Assembly (NCBI RefSeq): GCF_002994745.2
Contig: NC_037091.1
Coordinates: forward strand, 53,987,612-54,051,611
DNA: 64,000 nt
Direction of reading: 5' to 3'
Origin: Rosa chinensis
Lineage: Eukaryota; Streptophyta; Magnoliopsida; Rosales; Rosaceae
Shown in pieces: positions 1 through 9,465 of this stretch (position 1 is its first letter; every line of letters begins with the position of its first letter). The position numbers were made by a program, and so were the translations under genes. The notes under the pieces are model-generated. The model saw nothing but the letters and a program-made list of their open reading frames with translations, was not told where the DNA came from and made no database searches.

Positions 1-289
1 TCCATGAACTTACCTAGCGGCGAGTAGTATATCTTGTTGAGGGCCATCATAAGAAAGAGGAACTAGACGGCCTGGATCGGCAAGGTCAGGTCGAAGTCGA
101 AGAGCGCCGCCTTCTCGATCTCGGCGACGCAACAGTGAGGGAGGTGGCGGCAATTAGGGAGAGGGATTTAAGGGATTGGAGGACGTGGCGTTTGGTGAGC
201 TCGGGGATGGAGATTTGGACGGGGACGAGCTTGGGCTTGGCAGTCGAGGAGATTGGGACTTTGGAGGAGGCCATTATCATGTTGGCCAT
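1..289 (-). pseudogene. ATPG: Chloroplast ATP synthase subunit b' (CF0-II), broken 5' part
   Basis: Intact homologues are nuclear-encoded and build the peripheral stalk of the plastid ATP synthase. Reading leftward from the ATG at 289, a transit peptide starts MANMIMASSKVPISS and is followed by a hydrophobic stretch (LSLIAATSLTVAS). In another frame the family's diagnostic mature N-terminus follows: EIEKAALFDFDLTLPIQAV, then FLFLMMALNKIYYSPLGKFM. Two lesions are visible: a frame change with loss of the residues before EIEK (about 122-130), and a TAG at 63-65 where the family has Glu in VEF. No intron interrupts the segment. The gene runs off the left edge, so the rest is unseen. The family assignment is from recognised motifs; calling it a pseudogene depends on the two lesions being real and not sequencing errors. 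Confidence 0.8.
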
Positions 290-308
290 GGTGAGATGAG
301 AGCTTAAG

Positions 309-360
309 CTTCTTCTTCTTCTTCTTCTTCTTCTTCTTCTTCTTCTTCTTCTTCTTCTTC
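309..360. repeat. (CTT)n microsatellite
   Basis: About 17 uninterrupted CTT/GAA units lie just upstream of the start codon of the ATP synthase b' pseudogene, in what would be its leader. On the minus strand the repeat reads GAA. Confidence 0.95.
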
Positions 361-399
361 AATGGGGATTAGATTGGCTTAGTTTGTTTTGAAATTAGA

Positions 400-809
400 G
401 TGTGTTTGGATGAGGGAAAAAATGATGGAATTTAATTGAAAGTAAGGATTTCATAATTTCTAATAGTCAATTCCCTCGTTTGGCATTATCAGATTAGAAA
501 ATTTAAATTTCTTTGTGGAAAAAAACGATGGAATTCATCATGTAAATTCCTCACATCAATTTCCACCAAAATAGGTGTCATTTACGAATTTCTTTGCAGT
601 ATTCAATTTTCATTTCCAAAATAAGGCTTTTTTCTATTGTATTTTTTTATTTGTTTTAAATTTTCTTAATTTATTACACATTTCAAATCCTAAATAGATA
701 CAACCAAACAATAGAAATTGCAATTAATGGAATTTAGGTTGATGGAGTTAAAGATTCCATTATTTATAAATTCCTACGGACTTCATAATTTTCTCATCCA
801 AACATACCC
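400..809. mobile_element. MITE with terminal inverted repeats
   Basis: The left end reads GTGTGTTTGGATGAGGGAAAA. The right end read in reverse is GGGTATGTTTGGATGAGAAAA, so the termini are imperfect inverted repeats of about 20 bp. The interior is AT-rich and has no coding capacity. A target-site duplication was not identified with confidence, so the superfamily is left open. Confidence 0.6.
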
Positions 810-1289
810 TGATAGATTTTTGAGAGGGTGTGTAATTTGTGTGAGTGGAAATGTTGGAGAGGGGGTTTATCCAATCTCATTCTTTGCCACTCATTTTGGT
901 ATGAGGTTCTCATATAAGCTAGGAAAAGAGAGAAAAGTTAGAAGACCAGGATTCTTGGTATGAGTTTGAGAAGCAATAAATGATGGATTGAATTATTGAG
1001 AGGGTGGTGGATTGTCTTTTGGGCAAACAATTTTGCGAGGATTTGATTAGTTATAATCCATTTTTATAAAGAGATTGGGGAAGGATAGGTTACTAGAATT
1101 TGAAGGTTTTGGATTTGACGATATTATTGCCTAGCTTTCTTATGAAGAAACTAGAAAAATGTCTACTTTCATAAAGATTAAGAGGTTACTTTTGTTTTGA
1201 GCGGAGAAGAGAAAAGTTCTCATATTTCTAGTGGAGAAGAGAGTTTGACTTTGTTTGGAGAAGAAAGAGAGAAAAGTTCTGTCGTGGTT

Positions 1290-1333
<44 letters not shown>

Positions 1334-1673
1334 CAGAAAAGACCAAAAAAGAAAATAAAATCTAACTCGAGGGTATTTTGGAAAGGGGGTGCAAATTTCA
1401 CTCCCCTAATAATTTAGTTGAATCCCAACTCAATTATTTCAGAGTTTTAGTCGAGAACCGGCCTTCTACCAGCTTCTATCCCCTTCGACCATGTTCCAAG
1501 ACCTGAGCCGTGCACCCGTTCTTCACTTCCCATCAAATCTTTTGGATTGCCTGAGTTATCAAATGGTTTTTACACATCTGTTGGGTTGTTTATCGGTTTA
1601 TCCCTTAATCTTTCTGTTGTTCCTCTTGATCTGTTGGATATTCACTTGTTACTAGCTTTTTAGGTTGTTTATG
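810..1673. other. AT-rich intergenic sequence
   Basis: No gene is recognised. A (GA)n microsatellite of about 38 bp lies at 1294-1331. Short open frames here have no recognisable domain. Confidence 0.5.
1294..1331. repeat. (GA)n microsatellite
   Basis: About 19 consecutive GA units inside intergenic DNA. Confidence 0.95.
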
Positions 1674-4267
1674 TGACATGACCCACCTCGGATTTCACCT
1701 TGAAATCCAAAGTGGCCCTGCGGGGCCCACCTTAGAAGAAATTCTACCAAAAATTTGGCGGAACTCCCTCTAAAAATGGACTACCCAAAACCTGTAGAAA
1801 AACATTTACACTTCTAAAATAATCCACCCTTAATCTTCTGGAGCCACCATGCTCTCTAAAACACAACATCTCCCAAATCACAAAACAATTCTGAACTTAA
1901 AAATATTAATCTCATAGGTTATCAGAGCAATCTAATGTACAGGCGTACAAAAGAATAGAATACAAGATAAAGGACTGAGACTTTTATAATGCGGAAGCTA
2001 TGACAGCTATGCCTCAACCCCATGTACGCTCGACCTCAAGCTAAACTGGGCATTTAAAACCGAAGGGCCCAGGAGAAAACATTTAAAAACCGTTAGAGTG
2101 AGTGGACGAAAATAAGTAATTTCGAATGTATAAGTAAAACTTAATGCTTTCCCAAGTTATTCTCTAAAAACTCGCATGCAGTAACAATCTTGGAAATACT
2201 CTTAATCATCATCTTTACTGCGATCTTAATCACGTAAAATAAAACATCTTGCAATCTCTTAAAATCTTCAATCCCTCATATAAGTAATCATATTTCAAAT
2301 ATCTTGTTAACAAAACCGACATGCAACGAGATTTCACAATATCTCCAACTCAATCCTTTTCAAGAAAACTCATTTGATGATTAGAAAGGACTGCTGTCTA
2401 ATCATCTCATGCCATCTGGGAGGGACTACCACCCAGATGACGCATCGGAAGGGACTGCCAACCGGAATAGGAGGCGGCGGGTAGAAGGGACTGCCAACTA
2501 GGCACAGGTAGTTAGAAGGGACTGCCAACTAACTACCTCATGTCATCTGGAAGGGACTGCCAACCAGGTGACGCATCGGAAGGGACTGTCAACCGGAATA
2601 GGAGGCGGTGGGTAGAAGGGACTGCCAACTACCCACAGGTAGTTAGAAGGGACTGCCAACTAACTACCTCATGTCATCTGGAAGGGACTGCCAACCAGGT
2701 GACGCATCGGAAGGGACTGTCAACCGGGATGTAGTCTGGAAGGGACTGCCAACCAGACTATTACCTAGAAGGGACTGCCAACTAGGTAATGCATGCATGC
2801 GCTGACTTAGTTGCCTCCTCAATAAACTGGAATCAACCTCCTTAAAATAATTGCTTTCGGAAGGAAACCCGTTATTAATCCAATAAGTCATCAATAATTC
2901 ACCGAAAACTTAACTTAAGAATATCTCGATAACTCAAAACTCAATATCTCAATAAATTCTCGAAAGCATTAATCCTCGGTAAATCAATAAATGCTTTCGG
3001 AAAGAAATCTCAATAAAACTTCAAAGCTGATAGGTGCGGAGCTCAAAACTCAAGAAATCTCAATAATTCAATCATACCCAAATATTCGATGAAACACTCG
3101 TACTCATAAATCCTCATATATACCGCTATTCGAAATCAATAATTCTCACAATATTTTCTTAATCAATCATTTTCCGAAAATGATTTCCCAACTCAAAAAC
3201 TCATAAATAAATAGCTTGAAAATCTATTGAAAGCCCTTGGGAAGGAAATTCGGCCACTAAAAATCTCGTAACTCATAGAGCATAATAAATCTCAAGAAAT
3301 CAAGCTCAGAAAATCATAACACTCAATAATTCAAATAATAAATTAAACCTCAATTATAAAATAATAATATACTGCATGCACATTTAATTTAAAATAAATG
3401 TCCATTCACAGTACTATTTAGGCGACCACGCTACCGGTTTCCTACGTCGAGCAGTAACTCGGCACGTCGCCTTTTATACAATTATAATTCGTGAATAACA
3501 ATCCGGCAATTAAATACGATTCTAATATCTTATCCTCCTAAATCAACTTCCAATTTCTTTTCCAATTTAACCAAAACTTCATCATATAAGCTCTATAATA
3601 TTTATGTGATTTAACTAACTTTAAAAAATAGAATTTAAATCACTGTTCATACACCGCACTATTCACCGTCACACTATTCATGTTGCGGCCAACTCCTCCT
3701 CCGGCCACCAAATTTCATCCATAGTATCATCTCAACATTTCCAATAACTTTCTTAACTGTGACAAAGTCAGAAAATACCTTTAAGTGTTCGATCTCCACA
3801 TTTCCGGCCAAATCGCTGTAAATAACTCCCACATGGCCACATGCGTGTTAAGGAGAAGGAGACGAGTCTATCGATGCTCGCAGCTCGCTATTTGGTGGCC
3901 TAGAGGTGGAGAAAGAGAGAGTTGCAGAAGAGAGATAGAGAGCAAGGGGGAATGAGAGAGAAAAGAAAGAAAAGTTACCCGGCCACAGTAACTTTTTAAA
4001 TTAATACCAATCTTTCATAAACAGTAACTTTCATATTTCACTTATAACTTTCGCATACGAACTCCGATTTTTACGTACCACGTATGCACGCGCTCGGTTT
4101 AACGTCCTCTACAACTTTCATGAAGAACATTTTCTCAAATTTTGACCTGAACAAAAAGCCAACTTTAGGGCCCCTAAAATATCTAAACGGAGCTAAAAAG
4201 TAAATGTAAATGTCGTTTACCCATCAAAAGGCTCATAAACTGGTAAATTTAGGTTCGGGACGTTACA
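1674..4267 (-). mobile_element. Solo LTR, Ty3/gypsy type, 2.6 kb
   Basis: On the minus strand the element begins TGTAACGTCCCGAACC and ends GGTGGGTCATGTCA, giving TG...CA termini. Flanking 5-mers are TTATG (1669-1673) and CTATG (4268-4272), a 4/5 match as expected for an ageing target-site duplication. No gag, protease or RT coding sequence is present inside, and no second copy of the ends is seen. A solo LTR from a gypsy element with long LTRs is therefore the simplest reading. Inside is a hairpin array at 2376-2790. Lineage (for example Tekay/Del) is a guess from LTR length and start sequence. Confidence 0.6.
2376..2790. repeat. Array of about 13 hairpins with constant loop and changing stems
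   Basis: A 13-nt core, AAGGGACTGCCAA (on the minus strand TTGGCAGTCCCTT), recurs about 13 times with small changes, and most copies are bracketed by perfect inverted repeats. Stems differ between copies: GATGATTAG (2376-2384/2398-2406), CATCTGGG (2413-2420/2432-2439), AGGTAGTTAG (2506-2515/2529-2538 and 2637-2646/2660-2669), CATCTGG (2544-2550/2564-2570 and 2675-2681/2695-2701, one G-U pair), TGGGTAG (2609-2615/2629-2635), TAGTCTGG (2732-2739/2753-2760) and ATTACCTAG (2760-2768/2782-2790). A few copies have only 3-6 pairs. A 131-bp higher-order tandem period (CATCTGG at 2413, 2544, 2675) overlies the array. Confidence 0.9.
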
Positions 4268-4316
4268 CTATGTATGCTCTGTTGTGGTATCTAGGTGATC
4301 TATGTATATGTATATA

Positions 4317-4345
4317 CTAGTAAATCGGCCCGCGCTTTGCTGCGA
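4317..4345 (-). mobile_element. Helitron-like 3' terminus
   Basis: On the minus strand a GC-rich imperfect hairpin (CTCGCAGCAAAGCGCGGG) is followed by GGCCGATTTA, then CTAG, then T. A hairpin about 10 nt before a terminal CTRR, with insertion 5' to a T, is the known 3' end of plant Helitrons. The element would extend rightward in window coordinates; its 5' TC end was not found. The hairpin is imperfect, so this is a candidate only. Confidence 0.4.
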
Positions 4346-4788
4346 GATTTTTTTGTTACTGATCAGAAAGTGGTAGTTTGTTTTGAGGCATTCTTCCAAT
4401 AAGTCATGATTTGGTATTGAAATTTCAGCCTCTTGCTTTCGCATCAAGGTGAAGAAAGTTGCAAATGAAATAAGACTTGTGTCCTTTCAAAAGATTCATA
4501 TCAAAGTACTGATCATACTACACCAAACTTTCAATTTTAGCTCGTATCATATTACAGATGCTGGCTAGAATGATCTTAGATTCTTAGGGAACGTGTTCTT
4601 TTTAGTAAGAAGGGGGAGGATATAGTTCTGAACTACATAGATCCATTTATAAAACATTTTATTTCAGAAGCCAAATAAGGAAAACAGTAACAAAATCAAC
4701 TGTGTTTAACAGCTACAAGCTTTTAGCATCTGAGATCAACATTTGAACAAACTCTGTTAGTGCAATCATTCCTTAAACTACCTAAAAC

Positions 4789-5295
4789 CTAGTGAGCAGT
4801 GAGCCTTTTAGTGATGTCATTCCGAGGATCAGATGGGAACCTCAGATCAGCTGTCCTAACAGCATCAAATATGCTTGACTTTGTCTTTCCCCAAAATGGT
4901 GGTATTCTGCTAAGAAGAATGTAAAGAATTACCCCAATGCACTCCAACCATTAGCCCCCAGCAAGTACCTTAGGCGCTATATAAAATGGACTCACCACCA
5001 AACCGTGCAACTCTAACCTGCTTGAACCAAAATATTGTCAAATATCTGACATCAACTAACCGAAAGTGGAACAAAAAACCTATCATCAAAAAGCAAAGAA
5101 AATTTGGAAGTACCAGGCCTGATGTAAGTTGCAAAACCAAAGTCTGCCAATTTAATAGGGAGATGAAGAGGCTTTTGTCCAACAGAATATTCTCAGGCTT
5201 CAAATCTGTGTGGAGAATTCCATTTTCATGATAGTATAAAACTACCTGAATCAGATGGCTAAAGAGAACCCTTGCATCAGATTCAGAGAATTTCG
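4789..5295 (-). pseudogene. Protein kinase fragment, PEPKR2-like
   Basis: Minus-strand translation shows the C-lobe of a Ser/Thr kinase of the CDPK-related/PEPKR2 type. It has SDARVLFSHLIQVVLYYHENG, the catalytic loop LHTDLKPENILLD, then in a shifted frame IKLADFGFATYIRPGTSKF (DFG motif). Further on are VGSPFYIAPKVLAGG (APE changed to APK), GVILYILLSRIPPFWGKTKS and AVRTADLRFPSDP. A frameshift after ILLDKS, a short deletion with a stop after VLAGG, and a TAG at 4789-4791 break it. No N-lobe or P-loop is visible. It lies on the same strand as the AP2 fragment to its right, and both may have been carried by the Helitron-like element ending at 4317. Confidence 0.75.
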
Positions 5296-6209
5296 TAATG
5301 GTTCTCTAATTGGTGGAAAAGCACCCCTCATCTCTCTTTATCTATTCTCATTCATGGCTAGTGAAATCAATTCCATATAAATAACTTGGTTCGGATCATG
5401 TTGCAGCTTCCCTTACTTATCTAAGCTCTTATACTACGAAATGACACTGAAAGCACAAAGCTTGTATCAGAATTCAAAATCACAATTGAATTGAAAATTT
5501 ACGAAGCAATAGCACATAATTGATACTCGATTGTCAAAGAGATAAAATTTGTTGTATATAAGAAGCTAAACATTTTTTTCTTCTAAGAGTAAACCCTAAT
5601 AGATGCAAACAGAAGAACCATCAAGTCTTTAGCTGCTCATAAACACACGCAATGCTTGCAGCTTAATTTTGCTGCCTAGATTAATCATTAGCTTCTATGA
5701 ACCATACAACTCTTTTTCCAAATACTAGGATCTTTCTCCCATCAAATTATAACTATAGCTTAATTATGCTGCCTGGATTATTCATTAGTTTCTGTATGAT
5801 TCCATCTGCTTAGCCTGAAATATGATAGAAAGCAAAAAAAAATTGTTTTACAAAACATAGCGACAGGGAAGCTAAACTAATTAAGTTAAAGCCTAAATGA
5901 CAGTTAAGAAATCATCGCACAATACATCACGAAAATTCAACAAAACATAGCAAAAATAATAAAAGAAAATGATGTATAGTTCTGGCGGAACTCTCTCACA
6001 ATGAGATCTAAGAGTTCTTCTGAAGATTTCTCTAGCACGTAAGGTTCCTCAACGTCTCAAACAGTATATAATTATATATGTCATTTGATAATATGGTTTT
6101 GAACAAGAAGGGAAGAAATCTCAACACGGATGATAATTAGAATTTTCAAGACACATATGAATATTATAATACAGACCCAACCAAAGCATTGATTAATTAT
6201 GAAGCTTAC
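5296..6209. other. AT-rich sequence between gene fragments
   Basis: No coding feature is recognised. It may be intronic or filler DNA of the candidate Helitron that carries the neighbouring kinase and AP2 fragments. Confidence 0.3.
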
Positions 6210-6495
6210 CTTGCAACTTCTCTGTATTTGGATACGCCACTTGAAAAGCCCGTGCTTCTTCTGTGAATAGACAAAAACAAAAGGGTTACTGACTTAAAAT
6301 CTTTACAACAGTTAAGGTAGACTGCTCAATGCTTAATAATTTGAAGATGAATAAATACCTTCTTAGAAAGGCCAAGTATCCTCCTTTTGTTAGAGTGGTC
6401 ATTAGATCAATTTCATTCTTGTAATTAGACACCGGAAAATATGTAAAAGTTGATGTTCCCCAGTACTTGACTGCTGCCAAATCATATACTTTCGC
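6210..6495 (-). pseudogene. AP2-domain fragment, WRI1-like, two exons
   Basis: Exon A (about 6495-6359) encodes KVYDLAAVKYWGTSTFTYF then PVSNYKNEIDLMTTLT and LAFLRR. This matches the end of the first AP2 domain and the linker of WRINKLED1-type AP2 factors (family: YDLAALKYWG, FPVSNY, EYLASLRR). A GT donor at 6358 and an AG acceptor at 6262-6261 join it in phase to exon B (6260-6210), RSTGFSSGVSKYREVAR, which starts the second AP2 domain and is followed by a GT donor. The splice sites sit where the parent gene has them, so the copy came from genomic DNA and not from mRNA. A stop lies just upstream of exon A, and the rest of both AP2 domains is absent nearby. It looks like a captured or relic fragment. 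Confidence 0.75.
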
Positions 6496-7391
6496 TATGG
6501 ATTATCAGCAAAATCTGAGATTGGCAGCTGTTCAAAAGGAAAAATACAAATCAGTAAACTAAATGATCATAAGTATTTGACAAAAAGATTAATCTTTATT
6601 GCGTTGTACTGATTGTATTGAGTTAGAATCTTTCTCTGATAGTTCATACCATACTATAGTTCCTCACCGTATAATTTTATCAGTGTTGATCTCAGTGACT
6701 GACCTTGATAACCTCAGAACACACACAATTATCAACTAATCAATTAAAGAAACATGAACACAATCAAATACCACACCTGTTCTACTTGTTCTCAACCCAA
6801 TTGTCTCGTCACAAACTGGTTCTAATAAAAATGCAAAACACTGAATACAAAACAAAAAGAAACAAATACCGATTATAACAACCACAAAACTGAAAAAGCA
6901 CATAACACATTCAAGGAAATCAGCTTAAACTCTGTTGATATTTATTCTACCAAATCGAAATCTAAACAAGCTTTTGCGATGCGCCCAATTACTCAACGCG
7001 CAGACCACTGGATACAATACCAAAAGAAAGAAACACAGATTATCAAATCCAGATCGCACCATCTATCACCTTTGAGATTTTTGCATTGTGGGTTGTGCTT
7101 CTGAGCTTGGTTCTGCAGCAAAGATGGTGGCTTTGTACTCGTCTGAGAAGACCAGCTTCTGGGTCGGCTCTGTTTTGGAAGCTATGGTCGTCAACACTGT
7201 TCTTGCTGCTCACAACTCTCTTGCTCTTTTTCATAGTGGTGGATTTTGACTTGGGTGTGAGGGATTAGAGTAGATGACTCTAGAAGAAGAAAATCAGATC
7301 GATACACAGCAGAGCAAAAAAATCTCAAAGGAGGGCAGAACAATCTTTTCAACAGACCCCCCACCGACCAATCTCTCAACCCACAGTCAAC
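6496..7391. other. Unassigned sequence, possible further gene fragment
   Basis: Between about 7050 and 7230 the minus strand has one frame free of stops with balanced composition (containing KTEPTQKLVFSDEYKA) and ending at a GT. It could be a first exon of a third captured gene, but I do not recognise the family. The remainder is AT-rich with no identifiable feature. Confidence 0.25.
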
Positions 7392-7568
7392 GTGGCAACC
7401 AGTAATAGATGGGAAAAAAGGGTAAAATCGTCATTACGCACGCTTATGAACAGTAATACAATGGATTCACCTTTAGTATATTTAAATCCACTGTACTTGT
7501 TTATACTGTTCATAAGCGAGCGTAATGACAGTTTTACCCTTTTTTCCCCATCTATTACTGGCTGCCAC
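7392..7568. mobile_element. Foldback MITE, 177 bp, 64-bp arms
   Basis: The left arm (7392-7455) begins GTGGCAACCAGTAATAGATG; the right arm (7504-7568) read in reverse begins GTGGCAGCCAGTAATAGATG. Both continue through the same GGGTAAAA, CATTACGC and CGCTTATGAACAGTA blocks with only a handful of differences. The 48-bp centre is unique. A transcript would fold into a long, nearly perfect hairpin. No clear target-site duplication was found. It lies about 0.7 kb upstream of the bHLH gene. Confidence 0.85.
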
Positions 7569-8240
7569 TCTGACTGCGGATTAAGAGGTTGTATATGTTG
7601 AATGTGTGTGTGTTTTTTGTTTTGTTTTTTTTATTCTCTAATACACGAAATAAATGAGGCCGCACATAGAATTATGATTCTTTGATGTGGTGGTGCCCCA
7701 GATGTTCGAGCCCATAGCCCCTCCGGTACTGTAAATTTAAAATTTGTACCTCTCATGAAGGAACTGGTCGCACCTAGTTTACCCTTCAGTCTTCACAATT
7801 CGAAGATTGAAACCCAAGTGTACTCAAATGCATGGCAGCCTTTTCCTTCTCTCGCCAACATCTCTCCCTGGTGAAATTGGCTCGTATTTCGTGCCCGAAA
7901 GATCAACGAACCTGTCTCTCTTATTTCAGAAAGAAAGCAACACAACGATTAATCACCGCCCGTTTCTCCCCAATTATACATCTCAGTTCAGTCAGTTGGG
8001 AGAAAAAAACAACCAGGAGATTCCCCTGCATCTCCAAATACATGAAACTCATTAATACTACCCGCTTCTCAAAAACCATCTCCCTCTGGATTAGTCACTT
8101 TCACCTTCCACGTACACATGCATTCACCTCTGTGTGAAAATGTCGCTGTGAAACAACAATATATGTACACACCCGTCATTCATATGAGTCATGAATCATG
8201 ATCAGCCGTAACTTAGAGCAGAAAAGAACAGGAAGCGAAA
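7569..8240. promoter_or_regulatory. Upstream region of the bHLH gene
   Basis: A leader or promoter is expected here. No clear TATA box decides the transcription start. Two overlapping open frames of 82-101 codons at 7807-8137 lack any recognised domain and are probably non-coding. An in-frame TAG at about 8210-8212 precedes the predicted ATG at 8241. Confidence 0.35.
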
Positions 8241-9335
8241 ATGGTAATCGGGTTGTTTCTACTTGAATATTTGATGACTAGCTGTTCTGCTTATGTTTGA
8301 TGGGTTAATCTTGGTTAGGAGCATCAATTGAAGGAGCTGATGGGGAAGAGGAGCAGACTTTCTGCTGAAGGAGTCGCAACAGAAGATTATGTTCGTGTCA
8401 AGGCAAGGAGGGGTGAAGCAACCGACAGTCACAGTCTAGCGGAAAGGGTATATATAGCTATATACAGCTTCTTCTTCTACATAAATCTCTTTGTAAGTGG
8501 TTTCACAATTTTAATAATTGGGTGTGGTTTTCCAGGCAAGAAGAGCGCAAATCCGAATGAGAATGAAACTCTTGCAATCACTTGTTCCTGGATGCGATAA
8601 GGTTAGGATACTGATCGATCGGCTTGTTGGATATAAATGCACCCTTACTTTGTTGTGATTTTGTTATTGGAATTTACTATCTGAGATAGTTAAGATCTTT
8701 TTCTGTTTATAATAATTATAGATAACTGGAAAGGCTCATATACTGGATGAGATTATCAAATATGTTCAATTGCTACAGAATCAAGTAGAGGTAAGAGTCT
8801 TGGCTTAACAAGTATAATGCGGATGACCTCAATGGAGGTTTGATTAGGTTCCATCTCATTAGCCACTTACCATATTTCCTTGTTCAGTCCCTTGCGGCAA
8901 AGCTTGCTTTTGTGGATCTCATGCTATACGACTGTGAGCCGAATCCAAGCGGAAATGCATGTGTTCCTGAGGTACTGGCTAGAAGCGCGCTCAACATTGA
9001 AACGTACATTTTATCTTAATAAGTTAATAACCACCAACTGCTTGCTCAATTTGTACACACCAAATTCCTTAATTGTTCTAAACTTCTGATTCCATCACCA
9101 TAAATAATATATATTCCGTCCCAGGGGCTGTTGCCGTCTGTGCCAGAGTCTAGCTCTATCCCGTTCATGTCTTTTGCAGACGGTGGGGTAAGCCATTCTG
9201 CTTCCCTTTTGCTCAAAGAGGATCAAATAGCTACTCTAATCCCTCAGGTAGTGACAATTTATTTACTAAGGAATAAGTACATTATATGTTTAGGAAAACC
9301 ATCTCTTATTATGATCGATCGATCTTCTAATAACT

Positions 9336-9378
<43 letters not shown>

Positions 9379-9465
9379 CAGTATGGTAGAGATTTGTTAT
9401 TGGACCTGGAAGAGCAGCCTGAAGCTATTAGACAGCTTATGCACCTTCTAAGCTCAGCCAATTAG
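8241..9465 (+). CDS. bHLH transcription factor (BEE/CIB/BPE-like)
   Basis: Seven exons with GT-AG borders and consistent phase: 8241-8243, 8319-8447, 8536-8601, 8722-8790, 8888-8971, 9125-9247, 9382-9465 (TAG), giving about 185 aa. The N-terminus is short: MEHQLKELMGKRSRLS. The DNA-binding basic region reads VRVKARRGEATDSHSLAERA with the His-Glu-Arg contacts (H..xE..xR) expected for E/G-box binding. Helix 1 and the loop are MKLLQSLVPGCDKITGKA, and helix 2 is ILDEIIKYVQLLQNQVE. Family members (group XII) usually read RREKISERM; here it is RRAQIRMRM. The C-terminus includes SLAAKLAFVDLMLYD and ends EAIRQLMHLLSSAN. The predicted first exon supplies only the ATG; if that splice is wrong, the start would be the ATG at 8340. 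It should act in the nucleus as a dimer. Confidence 0.85.
9337..9375. repeat. (TA)n microsatellite in last bHLH intron
   Basis: An uninterrupted TA tract sits directly before the acceptor TTTACAG at 9381. It replaces the usual pyrimidine tract and could affect splicing of the last exon if its length varies. Confidence 0.9.

Noticed and set aside
168..362. Poly-Lys open frame
   Set aside because: Translation of the CTT/GAA microsatellite in the leader of the ATP synthase pseudogene.
2376..2790. CRISPR-like array
   Set aside because: Short repeats with variable flanks resemble a repeat-spacer array, but the variable parts are complementary within each unit, the repeat is only 13 nt and the DNA is plant nuclear.
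2540..2894. Open frames of 64 and 76 codons
   Set aside because: They arise from the tandem hairpin array and have no independent support.
7807..8137. Open frames of 82 and 101 codons upstream of the bHLH gene
   Set aside because: No recognised domain, overlapping frames, and position in the expected promoter or leader.
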